Shown: one piece after another, positions 54,501-62,760 of the stretch | How positions within the stretch are numbered: the stretch's first letter is position 1 | How the letters are laid out: each line of letters opens with the position of its first letter | Source of the DNA: Verrucomicrobiia bacterium | GTDB taxonomy: Bacteria > Verrucomicrobiota > Verrucomicrobiia > Opitutales > Cerasicoccaceae | Assembly (NCBI GenBank): GCA_030425485.1 | Contig: JAUIAM010000001.1 | Coordinates: 186,001-250,000, forward strand | DNA length: 64,000 bases | Direction: 5' to 3' | The notes under the pieces: generated by a model | Databases searched by the model: none | What the model saw: only the letters and a program-made list of their open reading frames with translations | Told to the model about the DNA's origin: nothing | Made by a program: the position numbers and the translations under genes

Positions 54501-54527
54501 CCCCGTGCTCAGCCACGGAACACGGGG
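54501..54527. terminator. Hairpin in the gap between minus-strand genes
   Basis: CCCCGTG (54501-54507) pairs with CACGGGG (54521-54527), in the 179-bp gap between the heparinase-like gene (stop 54581) and the serine hydrolase start. There is no T-run on the minus strand, so terminator function is uncertain; it would end the heparinase transcript. Confidence 0.45.
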
Positions 54528-54580
54528 TGTAAACTATGCCGCAAGCGACCAGAGTGGCAGCGCCGTCGAGACCGATGGTG

Positions 54581-56650
54581 CTACTGAATGGTTAGCGCCG
54601 GTGTTTCTCCAGTAAAAGACAGCGTCGCCTGCTCGCCGGATGGCAAGGTGAAGTCGAGGGCATCGGCAGAAACAGCGATGGCTGGCTGCCAGTCATCAGC
54701 CGGCTTTCGCTGCGGGTAAATGACGGTGTAGATGACCTGCTGCTGTTGGGCAGTGTCAGTCGAATAGGTCAGGTGGTGCTGCGGATGGTAGCCTTTGGAG
54801 AGGTATTTGGGGTCCACTGGATGGGTAAAGGCGTCGCTGCTCTCAAGGCTGAGGTCTGTGTCGACGGCCTGCGTCCAGACCGATGTCTGGCCATTGTTTC
54901 CCGTGACGAGGATGCGCTCGGGATCGACTGCGGGTGCATCTACGGTATGCAGTAGCACCTGGATGGTGCCGGGCTCATCCAGCTCGATGCTATCGCGAAT
55001 AACCACCACACCGGTGCTGAGCATGAGCAGGTCGCGGGTTACGGCAGACACGCCCTTGATGGCCGGATTTTTGCGGTAGGCGAGGGTGGCGTCCCCTTTT
55101 ACCCAGGTATACGCTGGCGTGCGGCGAAAGCCGACTACCTTGCCCTTGGCGGTGAGATCTTGCGCGGGCTGACCTTCGCCGTCGACGAGGACTGCGTTCT
55201 TGGAAAGGGTCTGGCGCGTGTACCCGACATGATGCGGGCTGCGGTGGTACTCGCGGTACCCGGCGTTGATGAGGTAGGGCTCGCCGTACGCGTTCAGGAT
55301 GAAGGCGTTTTGGTCGGCATGGCTATGGCTGTACGACCCGTAGGGGCTGGACTTGAATTGGAGGAAAATATCGTCCTGCGGATTGCCCAGGTTTGTGTGC
55401 ATGGCGACCCAGCCGATGTCTTCGAGGTAAACGGATTGGGGCAACTCGGATAGGGGCTTGGGCTCGGGCTCGGGTAAGTCACTGACGAGGAAGTCGCGCA
55501 GCAGGTACTCTACCGGAGTGGGGTACTTGCGCCAGAGCTTGAACTCCATCTCTTCTTCGGGCAGTTCCTGCTTGCTGTCGTAGAGCTGCGTGTAGGAGAG
55601 CAGGTAGCCGTCCTGGTAAATTTTGGCCGCATGGTAGAGGATGTCACGAATGCCCGGCTCCATGCCGATTTTTCCGGCCAGGGGGGTGTCGCCAAAGGCT
55701 GTCGAGGGCCACGGCGTCAAGAAGTAGACTGGAAAGTAAAACGTGTTTTTCCAGAAGTCCTGTGAGTAGGCTTGCTCATCGCCAATGAGCAAGAGGCCGT
55801 CCTGAAAGGAAGCGTGCTCGATGGTCCCGCGCCAGTAGGCCAGACCCTCTGCCCAGCCGCCATGCTTGCCACCCCAGGGGGGAAACTGCTCTTGATAGAA
55901 ACGATAGGCAAAGGCGAACCAGTCGCGGGCCTCGGGCAGGTCGTCCCAGAGGGCGAGCCCCATGAGCCCCAGCATGGGGACGAAGCGTACCGGGTGGCTG
56001 GACGGCTCCACCAGCAGGGAGTTGCGCACGAGCAGGCCGGTGCGCTTGTCCAGCAGGTGTTCGAAGGTCGTCTCACCGCGTTTCTTAAACATGGCCAATA
56101 CACGGGCTTTTTCCTCCGGTGTGAGGTGGTCGCGTATCTGGTCGTAGACCTCGGGCAGCAGGCGCAAGAGGCGGAAGTTTGCCTCGTCGTTGTAGATGAT
56201 ACCGGTCGTGCCCGCGGCATCCCATTCGGTGACCTTGAGCAGGTACGCGCGTGCTTTGTCAAGGTATCGCTCATCGCCGGTGGCGCGCCAGATGATGGTG
56301 GAGGTCGAGGCGATGCCTGCGACGACGTTGCAGGTGTCCTGTGCCTCTCTCCAGGCGTCTATCTTGTCAGACGTACGCTTGCTCGGGTGGGGATCGCCAA
56401 AGGACTCCGGCTCGGGCGGAAAGGGGAGGTTCAGGTAGCGCTTATCAAAGCCGACCTTGATGTTTCTAAAGAAGGTGGCCCCTTCGCCCTGCAGGCAAAA
56501 GGCTTCAAAGGCCTGCTGCTGGTCAGCGAGAACCCAGGTGCGGGGTGCCGTTGCCGGTATCTCCGGTAAGCTCTCGGGCGGCGTCCAGAGATTGGCCTGA
56601 GCGGCAGTGCCGGTGAGTATTAGCAGGGTGAAGAAGCTAACAAATTTCAT
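54581..56650 (-). CDS. Secreted heparinase II/III-like lyase
   Basis: 689 residues from ATG 56650, whose ATG overlaps the stop of the upstream gene (ATGA). Signal peptide MKFVSFFTLLILTGTAAQA. The toroid domain includes TSDKIDAWREAQDTCNVVAG and GGWAEGLAYWRGTIEHASFQDG. The C-terminal part has SSPYGSYSHSHADQNAFIL, the His-rich metal-binding region of heparinase II/III proteins, and GYREYHRSPHHVGYTRQTLSKNAVL. It belongs to the same broad family as the lipoprotein at 30812-32893 but is clearly distinct in sequence. Uronate-polysaccharide lyase activity is likely; PL family is not decided. Confidence 0.87.
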   Translation of the reverse strand: MKFVSFFTLLILTGTAAQANLWTPPESLPEIPATAPRTWVLADQQQAFEAFCLQGEGATFFRNIKVGFDKRYLNLPFPPEPESFGDPHPSKRTSDKIDAWREAQDTCNVVAGIASTSTIIWRATGDERYLDKARAYLLKVTEWDAAGTTGIIYNDEANFRLLRLLPEVYDQIRDHLTPEEKARVLAMFKKRGETTFEHLLDKRTGLLVRNSLLVEPSSHPVRFVPMLGLMGLALWDDLPEARDWFAFAYRFYQEQFPPWGGKHGGWAEGLAYWRGTIEHASFQDGLLLIGDEQAYSQDFWKNTFYFPVYFLTPWPSTAFGDTPLAGKIGMEPGIRDILYHAAKIYQDGYLLSYTQLYDSKQELPEEEMEFKLWRKYPTPVEYLLRDFLVSDLPEPEPKPLSELPQSVYLEDIGWVAMHTNLGNPQDDIFLQFKSSPYGSYSHSHADQNAFILNAYGEPYLINAGYREYHRSPHHVGYTRQTLSKNAVLVDGEGQPAQDLTAKGKVVGFRRTPAYTWVKGDATLAYRKNPAIKGVSAVTRDLLMLSTGVVVIRDSIELDEPGTIQVLLHTVDAPAVDPERILVTGNNGQTSVWTQAVDTDLSLESSDAFTHPVDPKYLSKGYHPQHHLTYSTDTAQQQQVIYTVIYPQRKPADDWQPAIAVSADALDFTLPSGEQATLSFTGETPALTIQ

Positions 56651-58506
56651 GCGGGTTTCCATGTGCCGTAAAGGGGGTGGGTGAATGCGTTGCCGTCATC
56701 ATGGCTATGAATCGACCAGGGCTGGGATTGCTCGCCGTGTGGGCCAAAATAGACCAGGCATGCGAGGGTGCTGGCGGTTCGTGAGGCATCGTGTATGGCA
56801 ACGGGAGTCGAGTGAAAGGGAAAGAGCGTGTGCTTTCTGTCTGCTAGCGTGGTCGAGCCGATGTGCTCGATGCGATCGTACCCACGCACACATTGAAGCA
56901 GGGAGGTGCGGCCATCCCGTGAAGTCACTTGCCCCTGTGGGAATGTTTCGCGAGCGCTCATGGTAATGTCATCGGCGGACTGGTAGCCGAGCGCAAAGCC
57001 CCCCTGCCGCAGGCGGCACGGGGTACTGGCACGGGCTTTGTGCTCAATGTACAGCCACGGGCCTTTCCATGCAATGAGCGTTTCGACAGAAACCATCCCG
57101 TCGTGGCGATTCTCGCCAAGGGTGTAGGCGCACCGCATGTGCTGCGGGCCAAACTCGGTGGGATAGGTGAGGTGTCGTCCGAAGCGGGCGTCCTCAAACT
57201 CTGCGATAAGGGCCATGTCTTCCGGCCAGAGGTTTTCCGGGTTGGGCAGAACCGTTCCGGCGGAGGCGCGGTAGGCAAACTTGGACCACTTGGCGGCGTA
57301 GAAGCGCAGATTCATTTGCGACACCGCAGTGCCCGCATTGATGATTTCAGTATCCCCGCCAAAGCGCCTCAAGTGCAGCCCAACTCCCGGGATCTGTTGC
57401 TCACCGTCGTGGTAGGTCTCAGCCGCCGATGCGGGTTGAGCCTGCCAGAATGCATGCTCCGGTGGAAGGAGCAGGAGCGAAAAGCCTTTGGCGGCCCAGT
57501 AGCAGCTCGCCGTGCAGGAGTAGCTTTCCGCGATGATGGGGAGCTCCTCGATCCAGCCGATATTAAACCAGCCCTCGGGGGTAAAGCAGGAGTCTTGCAG
57601 GAAATAATCGAGATGGGTTTCTGACAGGTGCTTGACTACGGGTACTGGCTGTGGGCAGCAACCCAAAGCCAGGGCGGGGCCGAACGATGCCAGCGTGGCG
57701 AAGCGGTAGATTTGTGAACGCCCAAAGTTTGGCACTGATCCATCACTGGCGTAGACATACTGGTAGCTTGTTAAAAACGCATGCGCCCACTCCATCCAGC
57801 GGGTCCGGCGCGGGTCGGATGCGTCGGCGTAGAAAAGACACCAGTTGAGCCCGTAGTAGTGAAAGGCGAAGGCGTTGTAGTAGTCTGCGGTATCGTTTAC
57901 CCCGTCGCGAAACCAGCCGTCTTGTCTGTACATCGATTCGATCTCAGTCCAGTGACGTCGCTTGAGCACTTCGTCGCCCATACGTTCACGGCCTTCTTTT
58001 TGCAGGAATTCAAGGATGTAGATGCCGAAAAAGAGATGGTTGTTCCAGTGCATGGCGACACCACGGGCGGTCTCCAGCCAATCCAGCACACTGCACTTAG
58101 TGCTGGGCTCCAGCTTCTCCCAAAAGTGCTCCCGGGTCATCTCAAGACTGAGTACCAGCAGGCCCATCTCCACGGTGAGCTGGTGAAAGTTTGTGGTTGG
58201 CCCCCAGTAGGCGGGCGAATCGACGGTCGTCCCGTGGCGCAGGCATGTGCTGAAATGCTGGGACCACTCGGGGGGGACTGAGGCCGCATCGTGTTGAAGG
58301 AGCAGGGCAAACAGGTGAAAGGGGCGGGCTACGCTCTCCAGCCTGTCGGCGCGCGCATCGTGGTCGGACGCCTTACCGGTGATGGCGATCCGGGCCTGCT
58401 CGGGCTCGATGCTGTCCATGACGGGGGCCAGCACACGCAGCGCCCGCTGAAATACTCCGTTTGTCGAGGCAGTGGAGTGGGGAGGTTGGGGAGAATTAGC
58501 TGGCAC
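56647..58506 (-). CDS. DUF2264 family protein
   Basis: 619 residues from a GTG start, overlapping the 2-hydroxyacid dehydrogenase by 11 bp upstream and the heparinase gene by 4 bp downstream. No signal peptide. Helical toroid-like N-terminal half (RPFHLFALLLQHDAAS, SPAYWGPTTNFHQLTVEMGLLVLSL, RQDGWFRDGVNDTADYYNAFAFHYYGLNW) and a beta C-terminal half match DUF2264. Proteins of this family occur in polysaccharide gene clusters and probably process unsaturated oligosaccharides. With the overlaps to lyase and dehydrogenase it looks part of one translated unit. Reaction unproven. Confidence 0.88.
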   Translation of the reverse strand: MPANSPQPPHSTASTNGVFQRALRVLAPVMDSIEPEQARIAITGKASDHDARADRLESVARPFHLFALLLQHDAASVPPEWSQHFSTCLRHGTTVDSPAYWGPTTNFHQLTVEMGLLVLSLEMTREHFWEKLEPSTKCSVLDWLETARGVAMHWNNHLFFGIYILEFLQKEGRERMGDEVLKRRHWTEIESMYRQDGWFRDGVNDTADYYNAFAFHYYGLNWCLFYADASDPRRTRWMEWAHAFLTSYQYVYASDGSVPNFGRSQIYRFATLASFGPALALGCCPQPVPVVKHLSETHLDYFLQDSCFTPEGWFNIGWIEELPIIAESYSCTASCYWAAKGFSLLLLPPEHAFWQAQPASAAETYHDGEQQIPGVGLHLRRFGGDTEIINAGTAVSQMNLRFYAAKWSKFAYRASAGTVLPNPENLWPEDMALIAEFEDARFGRHLTYPTEFGPQHMRCAYTLGENRHDGMVSVETLIAWKGPWLYIEHKARASTPCRLRQGGFALGYQSADDITMSARETFPQGQVTSRDGRTSLLQCVRGYDRIEHIGSTTLADRKHTLFPFHSTPVAIHDASRTASTLACLVYFGPHGEQSQPWSIHSHDDGNAFTHPLYGTWKPA

Positions 58507-59509
58507 GGTCGTAAATTTCGATGGTAACCAGGGATTCGGGCTGTTCGCCGCGAATGTAGCGTTCGATGTTGGCCAGGCCGTAGGCTCCGGCGGTTTGCCG
58601 CTGGTCGACAGTGGGGCCGCCCAGGTGGGGCAGGAGCAGGACGTTCTTCAAGCTTCGCAGTCTGGAATCTGCCGGGAGGGGCTCGATCGTATAAACATCG
58701 AGAGCCGCGTGGAGTTTGCCTTCGGCGCAAACCCTTTCCAGGGCGGCTTCGTCGACCGTAGCGCCGCGCCCGAGATTTACAAACAGGCCGTTGTCTGGAA
58801 TCATGCGCAGCAACTCCTCGGTCACGATCCCGGTTGTTTCGGGAGTAAGCGGCGCCAGTTCAACGATGACATCATTGCTGGAGAAGAGCTCTTCCAGGCT
58901 GCTGCTGCGCCGTACGCTGAACTCCTCCAGGATCGATTCCGGTATGCTGGGGGAGTAGGTTGAGATTTTTACGCTGAATGGCTCCAGCAGGCGGACAAGG
59001 CAACGGCCGATCGCACCAAAACCATGTATGCCGATCCGTCTGCCGAATATGGACTGCGTATCGAGATCCGCGCCTTTCCAGGCAGGCCCGTTGTGCATGG
59101 CCAGGTTCCAATAACCTGCTCGTCGCAGGCCGGATATAATTAACATTAAACCGCACTCGGCTACAATGTGGCTAATCGAGCTGCCCCAGTTGCTTACGGT
59201 GAGGCCCGCCTCGATCCAGACACGGGGCACGAGTGTGCGCACAGAGCCGGGTAGATGGCAGAGATACTCCAGGCCGGATTCACGGGCTAGCCCGGCTTCA
59301 TCGGGCAAGGGGGGTGTCTTCCATCCTGATACCATGATGGTAGGTTTTATCTGACCTAGAACGTTGGCCCAGCTTTGCTCAACGATATCCTCCGGCCGCA
59401 GCCATACCAGATCGGGAACCAGTCTTTTCAGCTCATTCCACATTGGCTCGGGCAGGAAATCGGACTTTTCTGATTCACTCAGAACCACCAGTATTTTTCT
59501 TGTTGACAT
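58496..59509 (-). CDS. D-isomer-specific 2-hydroxyacid dehydrogenase
   Basis: 337 residues. NAD-binding motif GIHGFGAIGRCLVRLLEPF, the NLGRGATVDEAALERVCAEG segment with the catalytic Arg, Glu in LDVYTIEPLPADS, and His in LLLPHLGGPTVDQRQ. The enzyme reduces or oxidises 2-keto/2-hydroxy acids, in this context perhaps a sugar-acid intermediate. It is the first gene of a minus-strand unit with DUF2264 and heparinase-like genes, overlapping by 11 bp. The upstream 29 bp are shared with the divergent secreted protein gene. Confidence 0.93.
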   Translation of the reverse strand: MSTRKILVVLSESEKSDFLPEPMWNELKRLVPDLVWLRPEDIVEQSWANVLGQIKPTIMVSGWKTPPLPDEAGLARESGLEYLCHLPGSVRTLVPRVWIEAGLTVSNWGSSISHIVAECGLMLIISGLRRAGYWNLAMHNGPAWKGADLDTQSIFGRRIGIHGFGAIGRCLVRLLEPFSVKISTYSPSIPESILEEFSVRRSSSLEELFSSNDVIVELAPLTPETTGIVTEELLRMIPDNGLFVNLGRGATVDEAALERVCAEGKLHAALDVYTIEPLPADSRLRSLKNVLLLPHLGGPTVDQRQTAGAYGLANIERYIRGEQPESLVTIEIYDRAS

Positions 59510-59538
59510 CGCTGTTTAATTTTTATTAAAACGGCCTC

Positions 59539-60216
59539 ATGTCAACCCCAAAAAAAGCATTACTGCTTCTCGTTTCGCTTCTGCTCGCCAGTCTATCCTT
59601 TGCGGATGAGGCCCCCAACGCCCTTTCTTCTGCCACGTTTGCGGGTGTGTCGGACGGCGCTGAGCCAGGGGCTCCCTGGAAAGTGCGGGCAAGGGGGACG
59701 GATACTGCCGTTTTGAAGAAGGTGCCCGAAGGTAGTGAGTCGGGAAACTGGATTTACGTGGTAGACCGTGACCCCTCGGAGAAGGTTTACCTCGTGACGG
59801 ACATCCCCGCCATGGCGAAGGGGACGCTCTCGTTTAAAATCCATTATGCCGGGCCCGATGCCACGGTCGGGATTTACCTGCGCAGCCCTGATCTTCCCAA
59901 GTCCAGTGATGCCGTCGTCGAGTTTAAGACGCTGGAAGGCAGCGGTAGCATTTACGTGGGTGCGCACGGGAAACGCACGAAACTGCCCGTGTCCATCGCA
60001 GGGCATGGTACGATGGAATTCTCCATTGATTTCGAATCCACCGAGGCCGGAGAGATGCTGAAGGTCTTCATCGTCGAGGGTGATGCGCGTAACCTCGTAC
60101 ACCGCGAAACCGTGCCGGGTGGCGGCGTGCCACAGTCGATCATGATTACAACCGACACCAAGACAGCCGCGTCGGAGTTCTACGTTGGCGATGTCACACT
60201 GGTCGAGCGCAGTTAA
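59539..60216 (+). CDS. Secreted protein of unknown function
   Basis: 225 residues with signal peptide (KKALLLLVSLLLASLSFA). The body is a beta-rich single domain (YLVTDIPAMAKGTLSFKIHY, DATVGIYLRSPDLPKSSDAVV, GTMEFSIDFESTEAGEML) that looks like a jelly roll, possibly carbohydrate-binding. No family is recognised. It lies divergently from the 2-hydroxyacid dehydrogenase gene and 43 bp before a PEP-CTERM gene on the same strand, and so may be coexpressed with that gene. Confidence 0.8.
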   Translation: MSTPKKALLLLVSLLLASLSFADEAPNALSSATFAGVSDGAEPGAPWKVRARGTDTAVLKKVPEGSESGNWIYVVDRDPSEKVYLVTDIPAMAKGTLSFKIHYAGPDATVGIYLRSPDLPKSSDAVVEFKTLEGSGSIYVGAHGKRTKLPVSIAGHGTMEFSIDFESTEAGEMLKVFIVEGDARNLVHRETVPGGGVPQSIMITTDTKTAASEFYVGDVTLVERS

Positions 60217-60259
60217 TAAATTTTAAACCCAAAACAGCAACCCCTAGAAAACAATACCC

Positions 60260-61108
60260 ATGAATAAAATGCTACTTACCCTCATTGCAGCATTTAGCGT
60301 AAGCTCTGGCTCCTACGCTCAAGTGCTTTTCAGCGAGAACTTCGAACTGCAAACCCCCGGTGATCAGCCCACGGGCACGGCAGTAAGACCCAATACCAAT
60401 ACCGCGGATGTCTTTGCCACGGTGGTAACCGGGGCGACCAACAAAGCGGGCGGAGGCGTTGGTAACGGTCTTCAGCTCTATGATAATGACGGCAGTTCAG
60501 CTTTTTCCTTCGAGAATAATTTCGTTGGTAGTACTGCGGAGCAGAAGAGCGCCGTTCACATCTACTATGACCTTGCCTGGCAGAGTGACCTTGGCGTGAG
60601 TAATGGCTACGGGCGCTTCAGCACCGGTCTCTATAATGAGAGCACAAATGCCACGCTGAATGACAACGACAACATCCTCTATGAGGTAAGGTGGTACAGC
60701 GATGGTCGATTCTACGTTCGTGGAACGGGTGGCAACAGCTCCGTGTCTATGATTGAAGGCCAAGGCTACACGGTGGACATCTTCATCAACGATGACGACG
60801 TTAACTCGCTCAGCTACACGGAGCCCGGTGGTGGCACGGTTGTGCTGGCGGCAAACTCCTTCTCGGTTTATCTCGACTCGGCGCTGGTGCGCACGGATTT
60901 GCTCTACACGCCACTGAGCGCAGGTAACAACAATCTTGGCCGTATGGGCGTAGACTCCTTTGGGTCACATGTCGGCATCGACTACACGGTGGATAACTTC
61001 ATCGTGACGGACTTGTCCGTGGTGCCGGAGCCAGCCATGTACTCCGCCATGTTTAGCTTTTTGGCACTAGGAATCATAGTACTGCGACGCAAGCGCAGCC
61101 TGGCATAG
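60260..61108 (+). CDS. PEP-CTERM sorting domain protein
   Basis: 282 residues. Signal peptide MLLTLIAAFSVSSGSYA. The start of the mature protein, LFSENFELQTPGDQPTGTAVR, and the following beta-strand pattern resemble concanavalin-like or lectin-like PEP-CTERM proteins. The tail has VVPEPAMYSA, the hydrophobic MFSFLALGIIVL and RRKRSLA. Surface anchoring by an exosortase is expected; no such gene is in the window. Function unknown; it lies next to a PL6-like lyase gene and the preceding secreted protein. Confidence 0.9.
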   Translation: MNKMLLTLIAAFSVSSGSYAQVLFSENFELQTPGDQPTGTAVRPNTNTADVFATVVTGATNKAGGGVGNGLQLYDNDGSSAFSFENNFVGSTAEQKSAVHIYYDLAWQSDLGVSNGYGRFSTGLYNESTNATLNDNDNILYEVRWYSDGRFYVRGTGGNSSVSMIEGQGYTVDIFINDDDVNSLSYTEPGGGTVVLAANSFSVYLDSALVRTDLLYTPLSAGNNNLGRMGVDSFGSHVGIDYTVDNFIVTDLSVVPEPAMYSAMFSFLALGIIVLRRKRSLA

Positions 61109-61140
61109 GCCAAGCTTACGCACGCATCGCGGGTAGTTAT

Positions 61141-61187
61141 AAGCTGTCCGACCTGTGGGGTTGCTCCTTGGTGTCGGACAGCTTTGC
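61141..61187 (+). terminator. Probable terminator after PEP-CTERM gene
   Basis: A 12-bp stem (AAGCTGTCCGAC 61141-61152, GTCGGACAGCTT 61173-61184) with a 20-nt loop follows 32 bp after the stop. TTT continues it. It separates the PEP-CTERM gene from the lyase at 61221, which then has its own promoter. Confidence 0.75.
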
Positions 61188-61220
61188 TGCACCCGGATAA
61201 AACGCTTTTCAAATCTAAGT

Positions 61221-62615
61221 ATGCTGGCAAAATTTTCCTTCGTCGCCTGCGTTGTGTTGCTCTGCATGAGTGGTGCACACGCCGCCGTTCACGCGGTCTC
61301 CACTCCCACGGAGCTGAAACACAAGCTGCTCAACGACGAGGTTGCACCCGGTGACGAGATTGTGTGGCAAGACGGTGTCTACGACGCGGTCCGCATTGAC
61401 TTTGCTGGTGCGGATGGGCTGCCGGGAAAGCCCATTACGCTCCGGGCAGAGACACCGGGTGGGGTGGTTTTAACGGGTGGCAGTTCGCTGAGTATCGGTG
61501 CGTCCTATGCAGTGGTTTCCGGCTTTCACATCAAAACTACGCATACGGAGGATGCGCTCTGGAAAGTGGTGTCGTTTCGCTCAATTGGCGGCGTCGAGGC
61601 CAGCCATTCGCGCCTGACCGAGTGCGTGATCGAGGAGGCAGAACCCGGCAAGCCGGTGCTGAAATCCTCGAAGTGGGTGGTGTTGTATGGGCAGTATAAT
61701 CGCGTGGATCACTGTACGTTTACGGGAAAGCGCACCCACGATAACCTGATGACGGTTTACCTCGATGAGAGTGGCCAGGAGAAGCCTGCCTGGCACCGGA
61801 TTGATCATAATTACTTTGGCATGCGCGAGGATGGCTCGTTGGCTGGAGGGACCACGAATGGCTGGGAGACGATTCGCATCGGTGATAGCAAGACTTCACA
61901 TGTCGCGGCCCTGTGTCGGGTGGAGGGAAATGTCTTTGAGCAATGTGGGGGTGAGATTGAAATTATCTCCAATAAGTCCTGCCGGAATACTTACCTGAAC
62001 AATACTTTTATTGCATGCGAAGGCCAGTTGACGCTGCGGCATGGCAATGACTGCCTGATCGCGGGCAATCTGTTTGTCGGGAGTCAGGAGAATGCCTTTG
62101 AAGAGGGCGGGGTGCGTGTTATTGGAACGGGGCACAGCGTCATCGCCAATCGCTTTATAGCCCTGGACGGGCGAGAGCTTCGCGGGGCCATTGTTTTGTC
62201 CGAAGGGGTGCGCGATGGCCTGCCCAACGAGTACACGCCAGTGCGGGATGTGCTGATCCGCGCTAACCTGATTCAGGACTGTGCCGAGCCGCTCGTGGTC
62301 GGGACGATGAGTGGGCGTAAGGCGAAAAACGGTAAGGTCGTCGACGTGCCACCCTCGGCAGTGTTGTTCGCTGAAAACATCGTTGCGGGCAAAGCTCCGG
62401 TTGCGACCTGGGTATCCAAGCATGTTCCTGATATTACCTTTGAGAACAATCTGGTCTATGGCGACCAGCAAGCTGTGGTGTTGCCCTGGGAAAAATCCGG
62501 CGCGGGTGATGAGTCTGGGGTTGAGGTGCAGCCGTTCGTCGGACCCATCCTGAGTCAAGAGGACTGGGAGGAATGGGTCAGTAATGCCCGGCGGGTAGCG
62601 GGAGCTTCCTGGTAA
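61221..62615 (+). CDS. PL6-like polysaccharide lyase (alginate lyase/chondroitinase B type)
   Basis: 464 residues from ATG 61221, with signal peptide (KFSFVACVVLLCMSGAHA). The parallel beta-helix starts with AVSTPTELKHKLLNDEVAPGDEIVWQDG, a PL6 beginning, and continues with GLPGKPITLRAETPGGVVLTGGSSL, STLKSSKWVVLYG-like strands, HDNLMTVYLDESGQEKPAWHRIDHNYFG and NVFEQCGGEIEIISNKSCRNTYLNN. PL6 lyases act on alginate or dermatan/chondroitin; the second half (GHSVIANRF) is also typical. The gene faces a sodium symporter, so it would supply an uptake substrate. Exact specificity is not shown by sequence. Confidence 0.9.
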   Translation: MLAKFSFVACVVLLCMSGAHAAVHAVSTPTELKHKLLNDEVAPGDEIVWQDGVYDAVRIDFAGADGLPGKPITLRAETPGGVVLTGGSSLSIGASYAVVSGFHIKTTHTEDALWKVVSFRSIGGVEASHSRLTECVIEEAEPGKPVLKSSKWVVLYGQYNRVDHCTFTGKRTHDNLMTVYLDESGQEKPAWHRIDHNYFGMREDGSLAGGTTNGWETIRIGDSKTSHVAALCRVEGNVFEQCGGEIEIISNKSCRNTYLNNTFIACEGQLTLRHGNDCLIAGNLFVGSQENAFEEGGVRVIGTGHSVIANRFIALDGRELRGAIVLSEGVRDGLPNEYTPVRDVLIRANLIQDCAEPLVVGTMSGRKAKNGKVVDVPPSAVLFAENIVAGKAPVATWVSKHVPDITFENNLVYGDQQAVVLPWEKSGAGDESGVEVQPFVGPILSQEDWEEWVSNARRVAGASW

Positions 62616-62648
62616 GGGCAGAGGGCGAGTCAACTATTCTCTCTCACT

Positions 62649-62738
62649 ATGGTCGCAACGCGGTCTGGTGCGACCATGCGCAGAAGGCACAACGCACAGC
62701 CCATGGGGCGACCAAGTCGCTCTGCGTCTTTGCGTAAA
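62649..62738. repeat. Inverted repeat and repeat remnant between convergent genes
   Basis: ATGGTCGCA (62649-62657) pairs with TGCGACCAT (62669-62677) around 11 nt, followed at 62720-62738 by a CTCTGCGTCTTTGCGTAAA unit that matches the CGCAAAG/CAGAG repeat class seen at 6119-6200 and 7399-7443. It could terminate both converging genes. Confidence 0.5.
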
Positions 62739-62760
62739 ATGCTCTAGGGAAGAAACTCGG

